A DNA stretch of 55,630 nt. Source: Clostridia bacterium (GTDB lineage: Bacteria > Bacillota > Clostridia > Oscillospirales > CAG-272). The notes beneath the pieces were generated by a model, which was not told the origin of the DNA, did not search any database, and saw only the letters and a list, made by a program, of their open reading frames with translations. The position numbers and the translations under genes are program-made. Shown here piece by piece: positions 8,292-16,908 of the stretch (positions are counted from its first letter, which is position 1; each line of letters starts with the position of its first letter). The stretch covers positions 1-55,630 of the forward strand of contig JAFQRL010000031.1 in the NCBI GenBank assembly GCA_017410065.1, given 5' to 3'.

Positions 8292-9038
8292 TCAGCGCCC
8301 TTCTTCAAGCATACCGCGGTATGCGACAATAGCCGCCTCATCCTCCATATTGACTCCCAGCCGATAGACCTTAACTCTGCTTAACAGCTTATCAAGAAGC
8401 GAGAGGGTCGTTTTAACGAGAGCTCCGTCTCTCGGGCGGTAGGTTTGGGAGAGGAGGTGCAGCAGTGCCTCCGTTTTTCCGAGAGGCGAGATACGGTTTT
8501 CAAAAGACCTTTCTATGACCGAGACGGCGTGAAGGGGTGCCGAGGTATTCTCGCCAAGGGCGTGCTTGCCGCACCAGGGTGTGCCGTAGACCGTGACACC
8601 CTCGTCGGTTATACCGAGAAGGGGCTTATCGTCGTTTATCATTTTGACTCTTTCGCCGTATACTCTGCGCCATATCCTTGTATGAGTGGATTTGCCCGTA
8701 CCGCTTTTCGCGGTGAATATCAAGCCCTTGCCGTCTACCGAAAGAGAGGAGCCGTGGAAAAGAATGATCCCGTGTGGCACAAGAGCCTCCGCTATCTTGC
8801 GGTAAAGAGCGAGGGTCTCAAGATATTCGGCGGGAAATTCGTGAGGCGAAAGCCCCTCAAGGGCTCTTTCCTCTGCCGACCTTCTGCGCTCGTATGCAAT
8901 ATCGGGAGGAGTGACTGTGACGGATATATCGGGGATGGCATTTTCTATGAGGTAGCCGCGGCAAAAATCCTTCGTGCTTGAATAAAGTGCTTTGACTTCA
9001 ACCGTCTTTTTTGCAAGACCTATCAAAAAATTTACCAT
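8292..9038 (-). CDS. HPr kinase-like (HprK-related) P-loop protein
   Basis: The start at 9038 (MVNFLIGLAKK) is chosen because GGAAGGGAGAG lies just upstream; a longer frame to 9179 would run through the promoter. The 248-residue product has an N-terminal domain of about 85 residues, then the core IILFHGSSLSVDGKGLIF, a P-loop (AKSGTGKST), MINDDKP (a Walker B-like element) and YGTPWCGK, followed by a helical C-terminus. This arrangement is that of HprK-like proteins found in RiPP and lasso-peptide clusters, not of catabolite-control HprK. Those proteins bind ATP and may phosphorylate a peptide or small substrate. It is the first gene of the operon with the PqqD-like and S26-like genes. Confidence 0.8.
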   Translation of the reverse strand: MVNFLIGLAKKTVEVKALYSSTKDFCRGYLIENAIPDISVTVTPPDIAYERRRSAEERALEGLSPHEFPAEYLETLALYRKIAEALVPHGIILFHGSSLSVDGKGLIFTAKSGTGKSTHTRIWRRVYGERVKMINDDKPLLGITDEGVTVYGTPWCGKHALGENTSAPLHAVSVIERSFENRISPLGKTEALLHLLSQTYRPRDGALVKTTLSLLDKLLSRVKVYRLGVNMEDEAAIVAYRGMLEEGR

Positions 9039-9126
9039 AGTCTCTCCCTTCCGTGCCGAGCAAAGCTTATTATACGCGCTCACAAGCGCGGACCGTATAC
9101 CTGCACGCACATAATTATACATAATA

Positions 9127-9155
9127 ATTATATAGCAAATTTCTCCTTTTGTCAA
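9127..9155 (-). promoter_or_regulatory. Consensus sigma-A promoter for the HprK-like/PqqD/S26 operon
   Basis: The minus strand reads TTGACA (9150-9155), 17 bases, TATAAT (9127-9132), a perfect match to both hexamers. Transcription would start near 9120, about 80 bases upstream of the ATG at 9038. Confidence 0.85.
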
Positions 9156-9215
9156 TTGTTTTTCCCGAAGGGATATCACTTTTTTAAGTTTTTTTGACTA
9201 TTTTAACTTTTACGG

Positions 9216-9244
9216 TTGATAAATTCGGATAAGTGTGATAAAAT
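9216..9244 (+). promoter_or_regulatory. Promoter for the GH78-type gene
   Basis: TTGATA (9216-9221) and TAAAAT (9239-9244) are separated by 17 bases and lie about 45 bases upstream of the ATG at 9289. Confidence 0.65.
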
Positions 9245-9288
9245 GATGTAAAAAGTCGCCGAGGTGCGGCGCAAAGCGAGGACCTTTT

Positions 9289-11325
9289 ATGAAATTTGTT
9301 TGGGGCGGAAAAAGAGACGACATAAATTCAGAGCTTCTTTTCGAGATTGATTCTCGGGATGCGGACACACTTGAAATATACGCGGCAGACAGCTATACCG
9401 TTTGCTCCAAGGGAAGGATCATTTCCTCGGGCCCGGAAAGATGCGCCGCGGGCTATGCGAGAGTGCGCAGAATAGACGTTGGTGCGCTTGGGCTTATCGA
9501 GGTAAGAGTGCTCTCCTTCGGCGTGCCGAACTATTCGGTGGACTATCAGCTCCCCTATTTTGCTTTCAGGCTTTTGCGAGGTGGCGAGGTGGTCTCCGAA
9601 ACGGATGAGCTTGAGTGTGCTTACATCGAAGAAAGACGGCTTTCCAATATGCCGAGATACAGCGCGCAAAGAGGGTTCACCCAGGGCTTCGATCTCACGA
9701 GAGAGGGACACAAAAGGGTCGCACTCTACGAGGTTGAGCCACCTATACTTCTGGACGGTCAAATTGATCCTTGCGACTACCCCGTGTATGAATTTTCAAG
9801 GCTCACCGAGGGGATATTCTCGGGATTTGACGAGATCAAGCCCCATAGATGTATGATCGGTAAGGAGCCGCCCGAGGGTGAATTTTCTCTTGAGGAGGGA
9901 CTCTCACGGGCGATGAGTCTCGGCTATGCCTCTGAGGAGCTTTCTCTTAAGGTGGAAAAGAGCGGTTATCTTTCATTTGATATTGATGCCACGGAGGAGG
10001 GTGAGCTTTTCGCCTTCTTTGAGGAATATCTTCCCGATGGAAAATGGATATTCCGCCGAGCGGGAAACAACGATTTTATGTACGTTCGCTATCCGAAGGG
10101 CAAGAGCCGAATTACTGCAACCGAGCCCTTCACGATGAAGCTTCTTCGCACGGTTCACACCAAGGGTGCCGTGATTGATCCACACCTTGTCGGACTTGAA
10201 AATTCAAGAGCGGGATGCGTTAAGATCTCGGGAGACGAGAGGGTCGTGAGAGTATTTGAGGCGGCGCGTAACACCTTTATGCAGAATGCTGTCGACGTAT
10301 TTATGGATTGCCCCGGAAGAGAGCGCGCGGGCTGGCTTTGCGACTCATACTTCACGGCAATTGCCGAGAGACTTTTCACAGGTAAGAACACCATCGAAAA
10401 AGCTTACCTTGAAAACTACGTACACGCAAGCTGTCCCGAGCTTCCCTCCGGTATGCTCCCGATGTGCTTCCCCTCTGAGCACAGAAATGGAAGGTACATA
10501 CCCAACTGGGCTATGTGGTTCGTTATCGAGCTTGCAGACAGAGTGAAGCGCACAGGGGACAGAGCCCTTGCCGATGCGGCGCGGGAAAAGGTCTACGGTG
10601 TGGCTCGCTTCTTCGATAAATACAAGAACGAATACGGACTTCTTGAGGATCTTGAGAGCTGGGTGTTCATCGAATGGAGCATCTGCAACGACGATGAATA
10701 CGTGAAGGGAGTTAACTATCCTTCCAATATGCTTTATGCTTATATGCTCGATAAAATCGACGAGCTTTACGGCGACGAAAAGTATAAAGCAGAAGCCGAA
10801 AATATGCGAAAAAGTATAGTTAAGTTAGCATATAACGGTAAATTCTTCGTTGACAATGCCGTGAGAGTGAACGGCTCTCTTAAAAATTTCGAGGATCATT
10901 TATCCGAGACCTGCCAATATTACGCTCTCTTTATGGGTCTTGAGCATACTTCAGAATTTGAGCGGATGATAATTGAGGATTTCGGTCCCCTTCGCACCGA
11001 TAAGTATCCCGAGGTGGGCAGAAGTAATATGTTCATTGGTAATTATCTTCGCTTCTTCTGGCTTCTCTCTCTTGGCGAGCGAGAAAGAACTATCCGTGAG
11101 TGCCTTGAGTATTTTGACGGTATGGCAACCACAACGGGCACGCTTTGGGAGCACGACAGACCTACCGCAAGCTGTAACCACGGCTTTGCTTCTGTGGCGG
11201 CTCATATCCTTCTTTCGGCTCTTGCGGGCTTCGTTACCGTGAAGGACGGCGAGGCTTTGCTTGATCCCGATATCAAGCCACTTGAAGGCTATGATATTAA
11301 GGTCAGCTTTGATTACGGAGTGTAA
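9289..11325 (+). CDS. Family 78-like glycoside hydrolase (alpha-L-rhamnosidase-like)
   Basis: 678 residues with no signal peptide, so probably cytoplasmic. The N-terminal half is beta-rich. The catalytic (alpha/alpha)6 barrel starts near residue 325. It carries DCPGRERAGWLCDS (Asp340 opens it), the typical GH78 motif with its acidic catalytic cluster, and later TLWEHDRPTASCNHGFAS, which matches the GH78 T.WE....SxNH segment. Classical GH78 enzymes release alpha-L-rhamnose from plant or bacterial glycans. This protein is shorter than multidomain GH78 enzymes and lacks obvious carbohydrate-binding modules. The substrate may differ from rhamnosides. It is monocistronic, with its own promoter and a strong terminator. 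Confidence 0.82.
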   Translation: MKFVWGGKRDDINSELLFEIDSRDADTLEIYAADSYTVCSKGRIISSGPERCAAGYARVRRIDVGALGLIEVRVLSFGVPNYSVDYQLPYFAFRLLRGGEVVSETDELECAYIEERRLSNMPRYSAQRGFTQGFDLTREGHKRVALYEVEPPILLDGQIDPCDYPVYEFSRLTEGIFSGFDEIKPHRCMIGKEPPEGEFSLEEGLSRAMSLGYASEELSLKVEKSGYLSFDIDATEEGELFAFFEEYLPDGKWIFRRAGNNDFMYVRYPKGKSRITATEPFTMKLLRTVHTKGAVIDPHLVGLENSRAGCVKISGDERVVRVFEAARNTFMQNAVDVFMDCPGRERAGWLCDSYFTAIAERLFTGKNTIEKAYLENYVHASCPELPSGMLPMCFPSEHRNGRYIPNWAMWFVIELADRVKRTGDRALADAAREKVYGVARFFDKYKNEYGLLEDLESWVFIEWSICNDDEYVKGVNYPSNMLYAYMLDKIDELYGDEKYKAEAENMRKSIVKLAYNGKFFVDNAVRVNGSLKNFEDHLSETCQYYALFMGLEHTSEFERMIIEDFGPLRTDKYPEVGRSNMFIGNYLRFFWLLSLGERERTIRECLEYFDGMATTTGTLWEHDRPTASCNHGFASVAAHILLSALAGFVTVKDGEALLDPDIKPLEGYDIKVSFDYGV

Positions 11326-11361
11326 TATATCATTTTGCCCTTTATTTATAAGAGATAAATA

Positions 11362-11402
11362 AAATTCCCCTGCCTTGCAATATCTGCAAAGCAGGGGAAT
11401 TT
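11362..11402. terminator. Bidirectional terminator
   Basis: A hairpin with arms AAATTCCCCTGC (11362-11373) and GCAGGGGAATTT (11391-11402) and a further paired TTGCA/TGCAA inside. It sits between the convergent GH78-type gene and the leftward isomerase gene and can serve both. Confidence 0.85.
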
Positions 11403-11415
11403 CTATTTGTTTTTA

Positions 11416-11991
11416 TCAGTTTTCGGGCTTTTTTTCAAGCTTTAAGGGGTAGTCGCCAAGGTGCTCCATTTTGAAGCCTGCCTTTTTATACTCCTCGTAG
11501 TTGAACGCCTCAAGCTCATCTATTGCGAGCTTATGGAATTCATAGAAATTATACCACCACTCATAGCCCGTGCCAAGCTCCGCGTTGAGATATGCGTCTG
11601 CGATATCACAGCCCATTGCGGGTGCAACATAGAATGCGCCCATTGCGAGAACGTTTACACCGTTACCCGTGATAGCTCTGAGAGCCGCGGGAACAGACTC
11701 GACCACACCTGCGTGAACGTGGGGACATTTGCTTGCGGCGATATGAATACCCATACCCGTGCCGCAGAAAAGGAGAGCGCGCTCAAAGTTACCCTCGGAG
11801 ATCTGCGCACCGACTCTGAGACCTACTCTGTGGAACATATTTTCTGTGTCATCGGGGTCGCTATCGGCTGTTACACCAAGGTCTGTGATCTTCCAGCCCT
11901 TCGCCTTAAGATGTGCAACGACAGCCTCCTTAAGAGGATAGCCTGCGAAGTCTGCGCCAACGACGAGATATTTGTCCTTAACTGTTTTCAT
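11416..11991 (-). CDS. RpiB/LacA/LacB family sugar-phosphate isomerase
   Basis: 191 residues. The N-terminus VVGADFAGYPLKEAVVAHLKAKG matches the RpiB family opening D.AG..LK. LLFCGTGMGIHIAA carries the catalytic Cys76, and GNGVNVLAMGA is a further family element. Family members interconvert aldose and ketose phosphates: ribose-5-P/ribulose-5-P for RpiB, galactose-6-P/tagatose-6-P for LacAB. The protein is about 40 residues longer than typical RpiB, with a C-terminal tail rich in Tyr and Glu, so the exact sugar is unsure. It is transcribed toward the GH78-type gene and ends at the shared terminator. No other pentose or tagatose gene is adjacent. Confidence 0.85.
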   Translation of the reverse strand: MKTVKDKYLVVGADFAGYPLKEAVVAHLKAKGWKITDLGVTADSDPDDTENMFHRVGLRVGAQISEGNFERALLFCGTGMGIHIAASKCPHVHAGVVESVPAALRAITGNGVNVLAMGAFYVAPAMGCDIADAYLNAELGTGYEWWYNFYEFHKLAIDELEAFNYEEYKKAGFKMEHLGDYPLKLEKKPEN

Positions 11992-12089
11992 TTATTTTCC
12001 TGCCTTATCATTTTTAGCATACGTTACCGCGATGCGGCAAATACGGTCTTATTTTATGAGACGGAGGGGCTTTTATTCCTCTGTGAAAA

Positions 12090-13352
12090 TTACTTCTTCG
12101 CGTTAAGATCCTCCATCGTTACCTTGTTTTCGTGAACGATGGGAGTCCACTTAACGTCTCTCTTAAGGAGAGCAACGAAGGCGATGGGAATAAAGGTGAA
12201 CATATACACAGGGAAGGTGAACATATAGAGGAGCTTTTTGAAGGCTGATGCCCGTATCTGCTTCCATTCGGAGATAGTGAGAAGGAAGCCGAAGAAGAAC
12301 AGGGCAAGATACGCGCCCGCGACGCCAACTCCGAGAGATATTGCAACCTGCTGCCACGGAACGCCTGCGGCGAAAATGGAGATCGGAGCACCGATAAGGT
12401 TTGCAAATATTGTGAGAAGCGGAAGGATATAAGCGGGAGCCATACACATCGCCATATCAAAGCAGGAGAGGAATCTTCTTGAGAAGATGCCAGGGATCAG
12501 CTTTGAATAATAGCCCTTGATGATCTGAAGATATCCCTTGCACCAGCGCAGACGCTGATTCCAGGACTGGGTGAACTTTGTGGGCTGGTCGTCGTAGAAG
12601 CGAGCGGTGTCGCAATAGCCCATTTTGTTGCCCTTGATGGCGTTGTAGGTGGTGAATTCTCCGTCCTCGGTGAGAGTGTGGAAGGGCCAGCCGCCGCCAA
12701 AGGAACGGCAGAGCGCGGAGGAGAACATAAAGCCCGTGCCCGCAACGAAGCAGCATCCGCCAATCTTCATTCTGGCTCTGTTCAGAAGTATAAGGTCGCG
12801 CATAAAGCACATTCCCTGTCCCGCGGAAAGCCAATTGTCGCCGTAGTTTTTGGAATTACGGTAGCTTGTTACACAGTCGTAGCCTTGGGAGAAGGTCTTA
12901 TTTATCTCGGTTACGAAATCGGGCTCAACGAGGTTATCCGCATCAAAGATAAGGTATGCATCGAAGAAGGAATCTCCGTATTCCTCGGCGATCCTCTTCA
13001 AGAGAAAATCAACGGCGTAGCCCTTGCCGACCTCTACCTTATTGAAGCGTTCGTATGCAATAGCACCCGCCGCCCTTGCCGCCTCTGCGGTCTTATCAGT
13101 GCAGTTATCCGCTATAACGAAGACCTCAAGAGCCTCCTTTGGATAATCCTGCGCCTTAAGTGAGGAAATAAGTCCTCCGATAACGTTTTCCTCGTTTCTT
13201 GCAGCGATAAGCACTGCGATCTTGTTGATCTTCTTCGCTTCGAATTTAGGTCGCTTTGTGAGATATGCGATCAGAACGAACACGAACTGATATGCATAGC
13301 ACAGCACGAGCAGGCCGCCGAGAGCGATATTGATCCAGGTCAAAACACTCAT
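12090..13352 (-). CDS. Family 2 glycosyltransferase, membrane-bound, processive type
   Basis: 420 residues: one N-terminal transmembrane helix (about 5-30), a GT-A domain, and three C-terminal helices. Motifs in order are LIAARNEENVIGGL (nucleotide-sugar binding), LIFDADN (DxD), LTEDGEFT (catalytic TED) and NQRLRWCKG (QxxRW). QxxRW and the flanking helices place it with cellulose, hyaluronan or poly-GlcNAc synthase-like enzymes that elongate and export a polysaccharide, rather than with simple transferases. The polymer and donor cannot be told. No partner genes for a polysaccharide exporter are adjacent. The AAGGAG site seven bases before the ATG supports the start. Confidence 0.88.
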   Translation of the reverse strand: MSVLTWINIALGGLLVLCYAYQFVFVLIAYLTKRPKFEAKKINKIAVLIAARNEENVIGGLISSLKAQDYPKEALEVFVIADNCTDKTAEAARAAGAIAYERFNKVEVGKGYAVDFLLKRIAEEYGDSFFDAYLIFDADNLVEPDFVTEINKTFSQGYDCVTSYRNSKNYGDNWLSAGQGMCFMRDLILLNRARMKIGGCCFVAGTGFMFSSALCRSFGGGWPFHTLTEDGEFTTYNAIKGNKMGYCDTARFYDDQPTKFTQSWNQRLRWCKGYLQIIKGYYSKLIPGIFSRRFLSCFDMAMCMAPAYILPLLTIFANLIGAPISIFAAGVPWQQVAISLGVGVAGAYLALFFFGFLLTISEWKQIRASAFKKLLYMFTFPVYMFTFIPIAFVALLKRDVKWTPIVHENKVTMEDLNAKK

Positions 13353-13555
13353 TTTTTTACTCCTTCTGCCGCGCCGAATATTCGAGCGCGCATTGATTTA
13401 TGATACTTCTGCCCTAATTCTAGCACAAAGGCGCAAAGAAATAAAGAGTTTTTCATAATTTTTAAGGAAAAGCTAAAGGAAATATATAAAAATATATCTC
13501 CTTTTTATATTTTAGGGGCTGCAAAAAGTATTTTTTCTGTGTTTTCGTGGATCTA

Positions 13556-15004
13556 TCAAAGCTTCATCATAAGCCTTTTAAAGAACTCAACCGTGGTTTT
13601 AAGAGTGGAGATCGGTATGCGCTCGTCGTTACCGTGGATCGTGGCGCGCTCCTCTCCCGAAAGAGCCATAGGCGAGAAACGGTATACCTTATCGGACACG
13701 CGACTCCAATGGCGGGAATCCGAGCAAGCGAGCATAAGATAGGGAGAGACTATGGCATCCTGCCACACCTCCGAGATAGCATCGGAAATTTTGAGATATC
13801 CCTCGGAATCTGTGCGCGAGGTGGGAGACGGATCCATTCCACCGATAGCCTTTATCTCAACCGAGCCGTCCTTAACAGTTTTTCTGATCCTCTTTACGGT
13901 GCTCTCCACCGTTTCTCCCGAGATTATTCTGTGGTTTGAGACCATCTTAGCCACGGGAGGAATAACGTTTGCACCCTCGGAGCCCAGCATTTGGGTGAAG
14001 GCGGTGGTCGTGCGAAGTAATGCGTTAAGCTCGCCGCCCGAGCGTTTTCCTATAAATGAAAGGATCGGGGAGAAAAGGCGAAGATTTGCGAAAATAATTC
14101 TATAAAGAAGGGTGGAGTGTCTGCCGAGGGTATCAAGCATTTTCCTTGATGCCTCCGTCAGAGTAAATCTGAAGGGCTTATTTTCCACCTTACAGCAAGC
14201 GGCAGAGAGTATTCCAACGGGAGTATGAGCCTTTGGCGAGGAGGAATGACCTCCCGCCGATGATACGGAATATTCGATATTTGCCATTCCCTTCTCTGCT
14301 ATACCGATAAGTGCGGCAGGGGCGCTCACCCCGGGGAATGCGCCCGAAACCACGGCTCCGCCCTCGTCAAGCACAAGGGATGGGGATATGCCGCGGGAGG
14401 TGAAAAGCTCTACGATCGAGGGGGCACCGTCTCCGTTTACCTCCTCGTTGCCGCCGAAGGCAAAATATATATCTCGCTCGGGGGTAACTCCCTCCGAGAT
14501 CAGCTCCTCTGCGGCTGATAATATGCCGAGGAGCGAGCCCTTTGTGTCAAGTGCGCCTCTGCCCCATATATATCCATCGGATATCTCTCCCGAGAAGGGT
14601 GGCTTTTGCCAGGCAGACTCCTCTGCGGATACCACGTCGTAGTGTGCCATAAGCACCGCGGGGTCTCCCTCTCCTCTGCCACGCCATCTGAAAAGGAGGG
14701 CACGGTCACAAACTCGCTCAAATTCGCAGGTCTCTTTGACCTTTGGGAACAGCTCACTCAAAAGAGAAACGAATTTTTCAAATTCGCGTGAGTCGTCAAG
14801 GGTCTTATCCGAATGAGAGACGGTCTTGCATTTTATCATTTCCGAAAGCGCACTTGCGGCGCGTTCGGTGTTCACGGCTATCCTCTCGGGCTCTCGCCTC
14901 TCTGCCCTCTTGGGCTTAAAGGCGGCGGTGCGCAAGGCTACCACAGCGACGAGCAGGGCGAGCGAGGCTCCGATGCAGATCAAAATAATTTCTATTGGAC
15001 CCAT
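13556..15004 (-). CDS. M20 family metallopeptidase, membrane-anchored
   Basis: 482 residues. An N-terminal helix (about 3-25) probably anchors the enzyme with the catalytic domain outside. Metal-site motifs of the M20 family are visible: VLMAHYDVVSAEE, IWGRGALDTKG, GNEEVNGDGA (catalytic Glu), LVLDEGGAV and a late SRHWSRV His. The dimerisation (lid) insert lies between. Order and length resemble carboxypeptidase S / PM20D1-like enzymes, which act on peptides or N-acyl amino acids. AAGGAT precedes the start. The gene is followed by about 200 bases of AT-rich sequence before the glycosyltransferase gene, so it is probably separately transcribed. Confidence 0.88.
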   Translation of the reverse strand: MGPIEIILICIGASLALLVAVVALRTAAFKPKRAERREPERIAVNTERAASALSEMIKCKTVSHSDKTLDDSREFEKFVSLLSELFPKVKETCEFERVCDRALLFRWRGRGEGDPAVLMAHYDVVSAEESAWQKPPFSGEISDGYIWGRGALDTKGSLLGILSAAEELISEGVTPERDIYFAFGGNEEVNGDGAPSIVELFTSRGISPSLVLDEGGAVVSGAFPGVSAPAALIGIAEKGMANIEYSVSSAGGHSSSPKAHTPVGILSAACCKVENKPFRFTLTEASRKMLDTLGRHSTLLYRIIFANLRLFSPILSFIGKRSGGELNALLRTTTAFTQMLGSEGANVIPPVAKMVSNHRIISGETVESTVKRIRKTVKDGSVEIKAIGGMDPSPTSRTDSEGYLKISDAISEVWQDAIVSPYLMLACSDSRHWSRVSDKVYRFSPMALSGEERATIHGNDERIPISTLKTTVEFFKRLMMKL

Positions 15005-15020
15005 ATTCTTATCCTTTTAA

Positions 15021-15071
15021 TAAAAGCCCGACGGCGTAACCATCGCCGTTTGGTGGCGCGTGCTGTCGGGC
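15021..15071 (-). terminator. Terminator after the DUF1846 gene
   Basis: On the minus strand GCCCGAC (15065-15071) pairs with GTCGGGC (15026-15032), with a second CGGCG/CGCCG pair inside, followed by TTTTATT. It lies just before the ribosome binding site of the M20 peptidase gene. Confidence 0.75.
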
Positions 15072-15144
15072 AGATATTTTGATTATTTAACGTATTTTTT
15101 TGCTTTTCCTTCCCTCCGCTTAAGGATGGCTGAATAGCTTAAGA

Positions 15145-16629
15145 TTAATTATGGAAAAGCTTTTTGGTTTGATAGCGAGGCTCGCAGGATATATTGACAC
15201 CCAGCTTGCGGAAGGTGGAGGTATCCACCTGGGCGAGAATTACCGTGGAGTGTGCCTCCGCATAGCGGAGAGACGGGATCGCCGCAAGAGCCTTTGCCGC
15301 ATCGGGACTGTTTACAGCGGAAATGGAAAGAGCGATAAGCACCTCGTCTGTGTGAAGGCGAGGATTATGGTTGCCGAGGTTTTCGGTCTTAAGCCTTTGA
15401 ATCGGCTCAAGGATCTCGGGGGAAATAACGTCTGTTTTATCGTCCACTCCCGCGATGGTTTTGAGTGCGTTTAGAAGCGCGGCACTTGATGCGCCGAGAA
15501 GCGCGGAGGTCTTGCCCGTGACTATCCTGCCGTCGTTAAGCTCGATAGCAACGGCGGGCGCACCCGTGAGCTCTGCCTTTTCAAGTGCGGGTGAAACGCA
15601 GGCTCTGTCCTTTTCCGAGCAGGAGAGCTTTTGCATCAGCAGCTCTATCTTATGAAGCTCCACCTCGCTGCCGCCACCCTTGCGAACGTCGCACAGAGCG
15701 TTATAATATCTTCTGATGATCTCCTGCTTTGCGGCGAAGGAGACCGACTCGTCATCCGTGACACAGTAGCCCGCCATATTAACGCCCATATCTGTGGGAG
15801 ACTTATATGGGCACTCGCCGAGAATACCCTCAAGCATTGAGCGAAGGACGGGGAAAACCTCAACGTCACGGTTATAATTAACAACAGGCGTGCCGTATGC
15901 TTCAAGATGGAAGGGGTCTATCATATTGACGTCGTTAAGATCGGCGGTTGCCGCCTCGTATGCAAGGTTAACGGGGTGATTTAGGGAGAGATTCCATATC
16001 GGGAAGGTCTCAAACTTTGCATAGCCCGACTTCCTGCCCATTTTGCTCTCGTGATAAATCTGGGAAAGGCAGGTCGCCATTTTGCCCGAGCCGGGACCAG
16101 GACCTGTGACGATAACGATGGATCTTGAGGTTTCCGCGTATTCGTTTTTACCGTATCCCTCATCGGAAACGATGAGAGGAATATTATGAGGATAGCCCTC
16201 AATATCGTAGTGCTTATACACCTTGATGCCGAGCTTTTCAAGCTTTTGCTTGAAGGCATCTGCTATGGGTGTGGATTTATAGCGGGTCATAACCACCGAG
16301 CCAACGTAGAGACCGAAGCCGCGGAAGGCGTCTATGAGGCGGAGAACGTCAAGATCGTAGGTGATGCCAATATCTCCTCTGACCTTATTCTTCTCAATGT
16401 CCGAGGAATTTATAGCTATAATTATTTCAGCATCGTCGCGAAGCTCTGCAAGCATTCTTATCTTACTATCGGGAGCAAAGCCCGGAAGAACTCTCGATGC
16501 GTGGAAATCGTCGAAAAGCTTGCCGCCGAATTCAATATAAAGCCTCTCACCGAAAAGAGATATCCTCTCCTTGATGCGGCGCGACTGAAGCTTGACGTAC
16601 TGATCGTTATCAAAGCCGACCTTGAACAT
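15145..16629 (-). CDS. DUF1846 family protein
   Basis: 494 residues, full length for DUF1846, with the opening KVGFDNDQYVKLQSRRIKERI, RLYIEFGGKLFDD.HASRVLPGF, IVTGPGPGSGKMATCLSQ, and SPTDMGVNMAGY. The GPGSGK stretch is loop-like and may bind phosphate. Structures of the family are known, but I know of no established reaction. The conserved wording in Clostridia is nearly invariant, so it is likely a housekeeping enzyme. The start has AAAGGGG and a promoter 75-100 bases upstream; a hairpin terminator follows. Confidence 0.93.
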   Translation of the reverse strand: MFKVGFDNDQYVKLQSRRIKERISLFGERLYIEFGGKLFDDFHASRVLPGFAPDSKIRMLAELRDDAEIIIAINSSDIEKNKVRGDIGITYDLDVLRLIDAFRGFGLYVGSVVMTRYKSTPIADAFKQKLEKLGIKVYKHYDIEGYPHNIPLIVSDEGYGKNEYAETSRSIVIVTGPGPGSGKMATCLSQIYHESKMGRKSGYAKFETFPIWNLSLNHPVNLAYEAATADLNDVNMIDPFHLEAYGTPVVNYNRDVEVFPVLRSMLEGILGECPYKSPTDMGVNMAGYCVTDDESVSFAAKQEIIRRYYNALCDVRKGGGSEVELHKIELLMQKLSCSEKDRACVSPALEKAELTGAPAVAIELNDGRIVTGKTSALLGASSAALLNALKTIAGVDDKTDVISPEILEPIQRLKTENLGNHNPRLHTDEVLIALSISAVNSPDAAKALAAIPSLRYAEAHSTVILAQVDTSTFRKLGVNISCEPRYQTKKLFHN

Positions 16630-16704
16630 TTTTTCACACCCCTTTCAATTGCGGCAACGGCGAATACTTCATCGCCATCACCCGAAAAACAAAATAACAT
16701 AAAT

Positions 16705-16733
16705 ATTTTAGCACACTATTTTCTCTAAATCAA
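16705..16733 (-). promoter_or_regulatory. Promoter for the DUF1846 gene
   Basis: Minus strand TTGATT (16728-16733), 17 bases, TAAAAT (16705-16710). Confidence 0.7.
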
Positions 16734-16838
16734 GGCTTCGCGAGCTTTTTATTCAAAAAAAGACTAACAAATTTTCTAAAAATTTTTGGGCAAATTATAT
16801 AAATATTTGAATTTTGGGTAAATTATTAGCGCAAGGTG

Positions 16839-16867
16839 TTGAAATCGGGCGGAGTAAATGATAAAAT
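16839..16867 (+). promoter_or_regulatory. Promoter for the CPBP/GH2 genes
   Basis: TTGAAA (16839-16844), 17 bases, TAAAAT (16862-16867), about 40 bases before the ATG at 16909. Confidence 0.7.
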
Positions 16868-16908
16868 AAGATAGATATAAGTTTCAGACTTACTTTGAGG
16901 AGGCAAAA

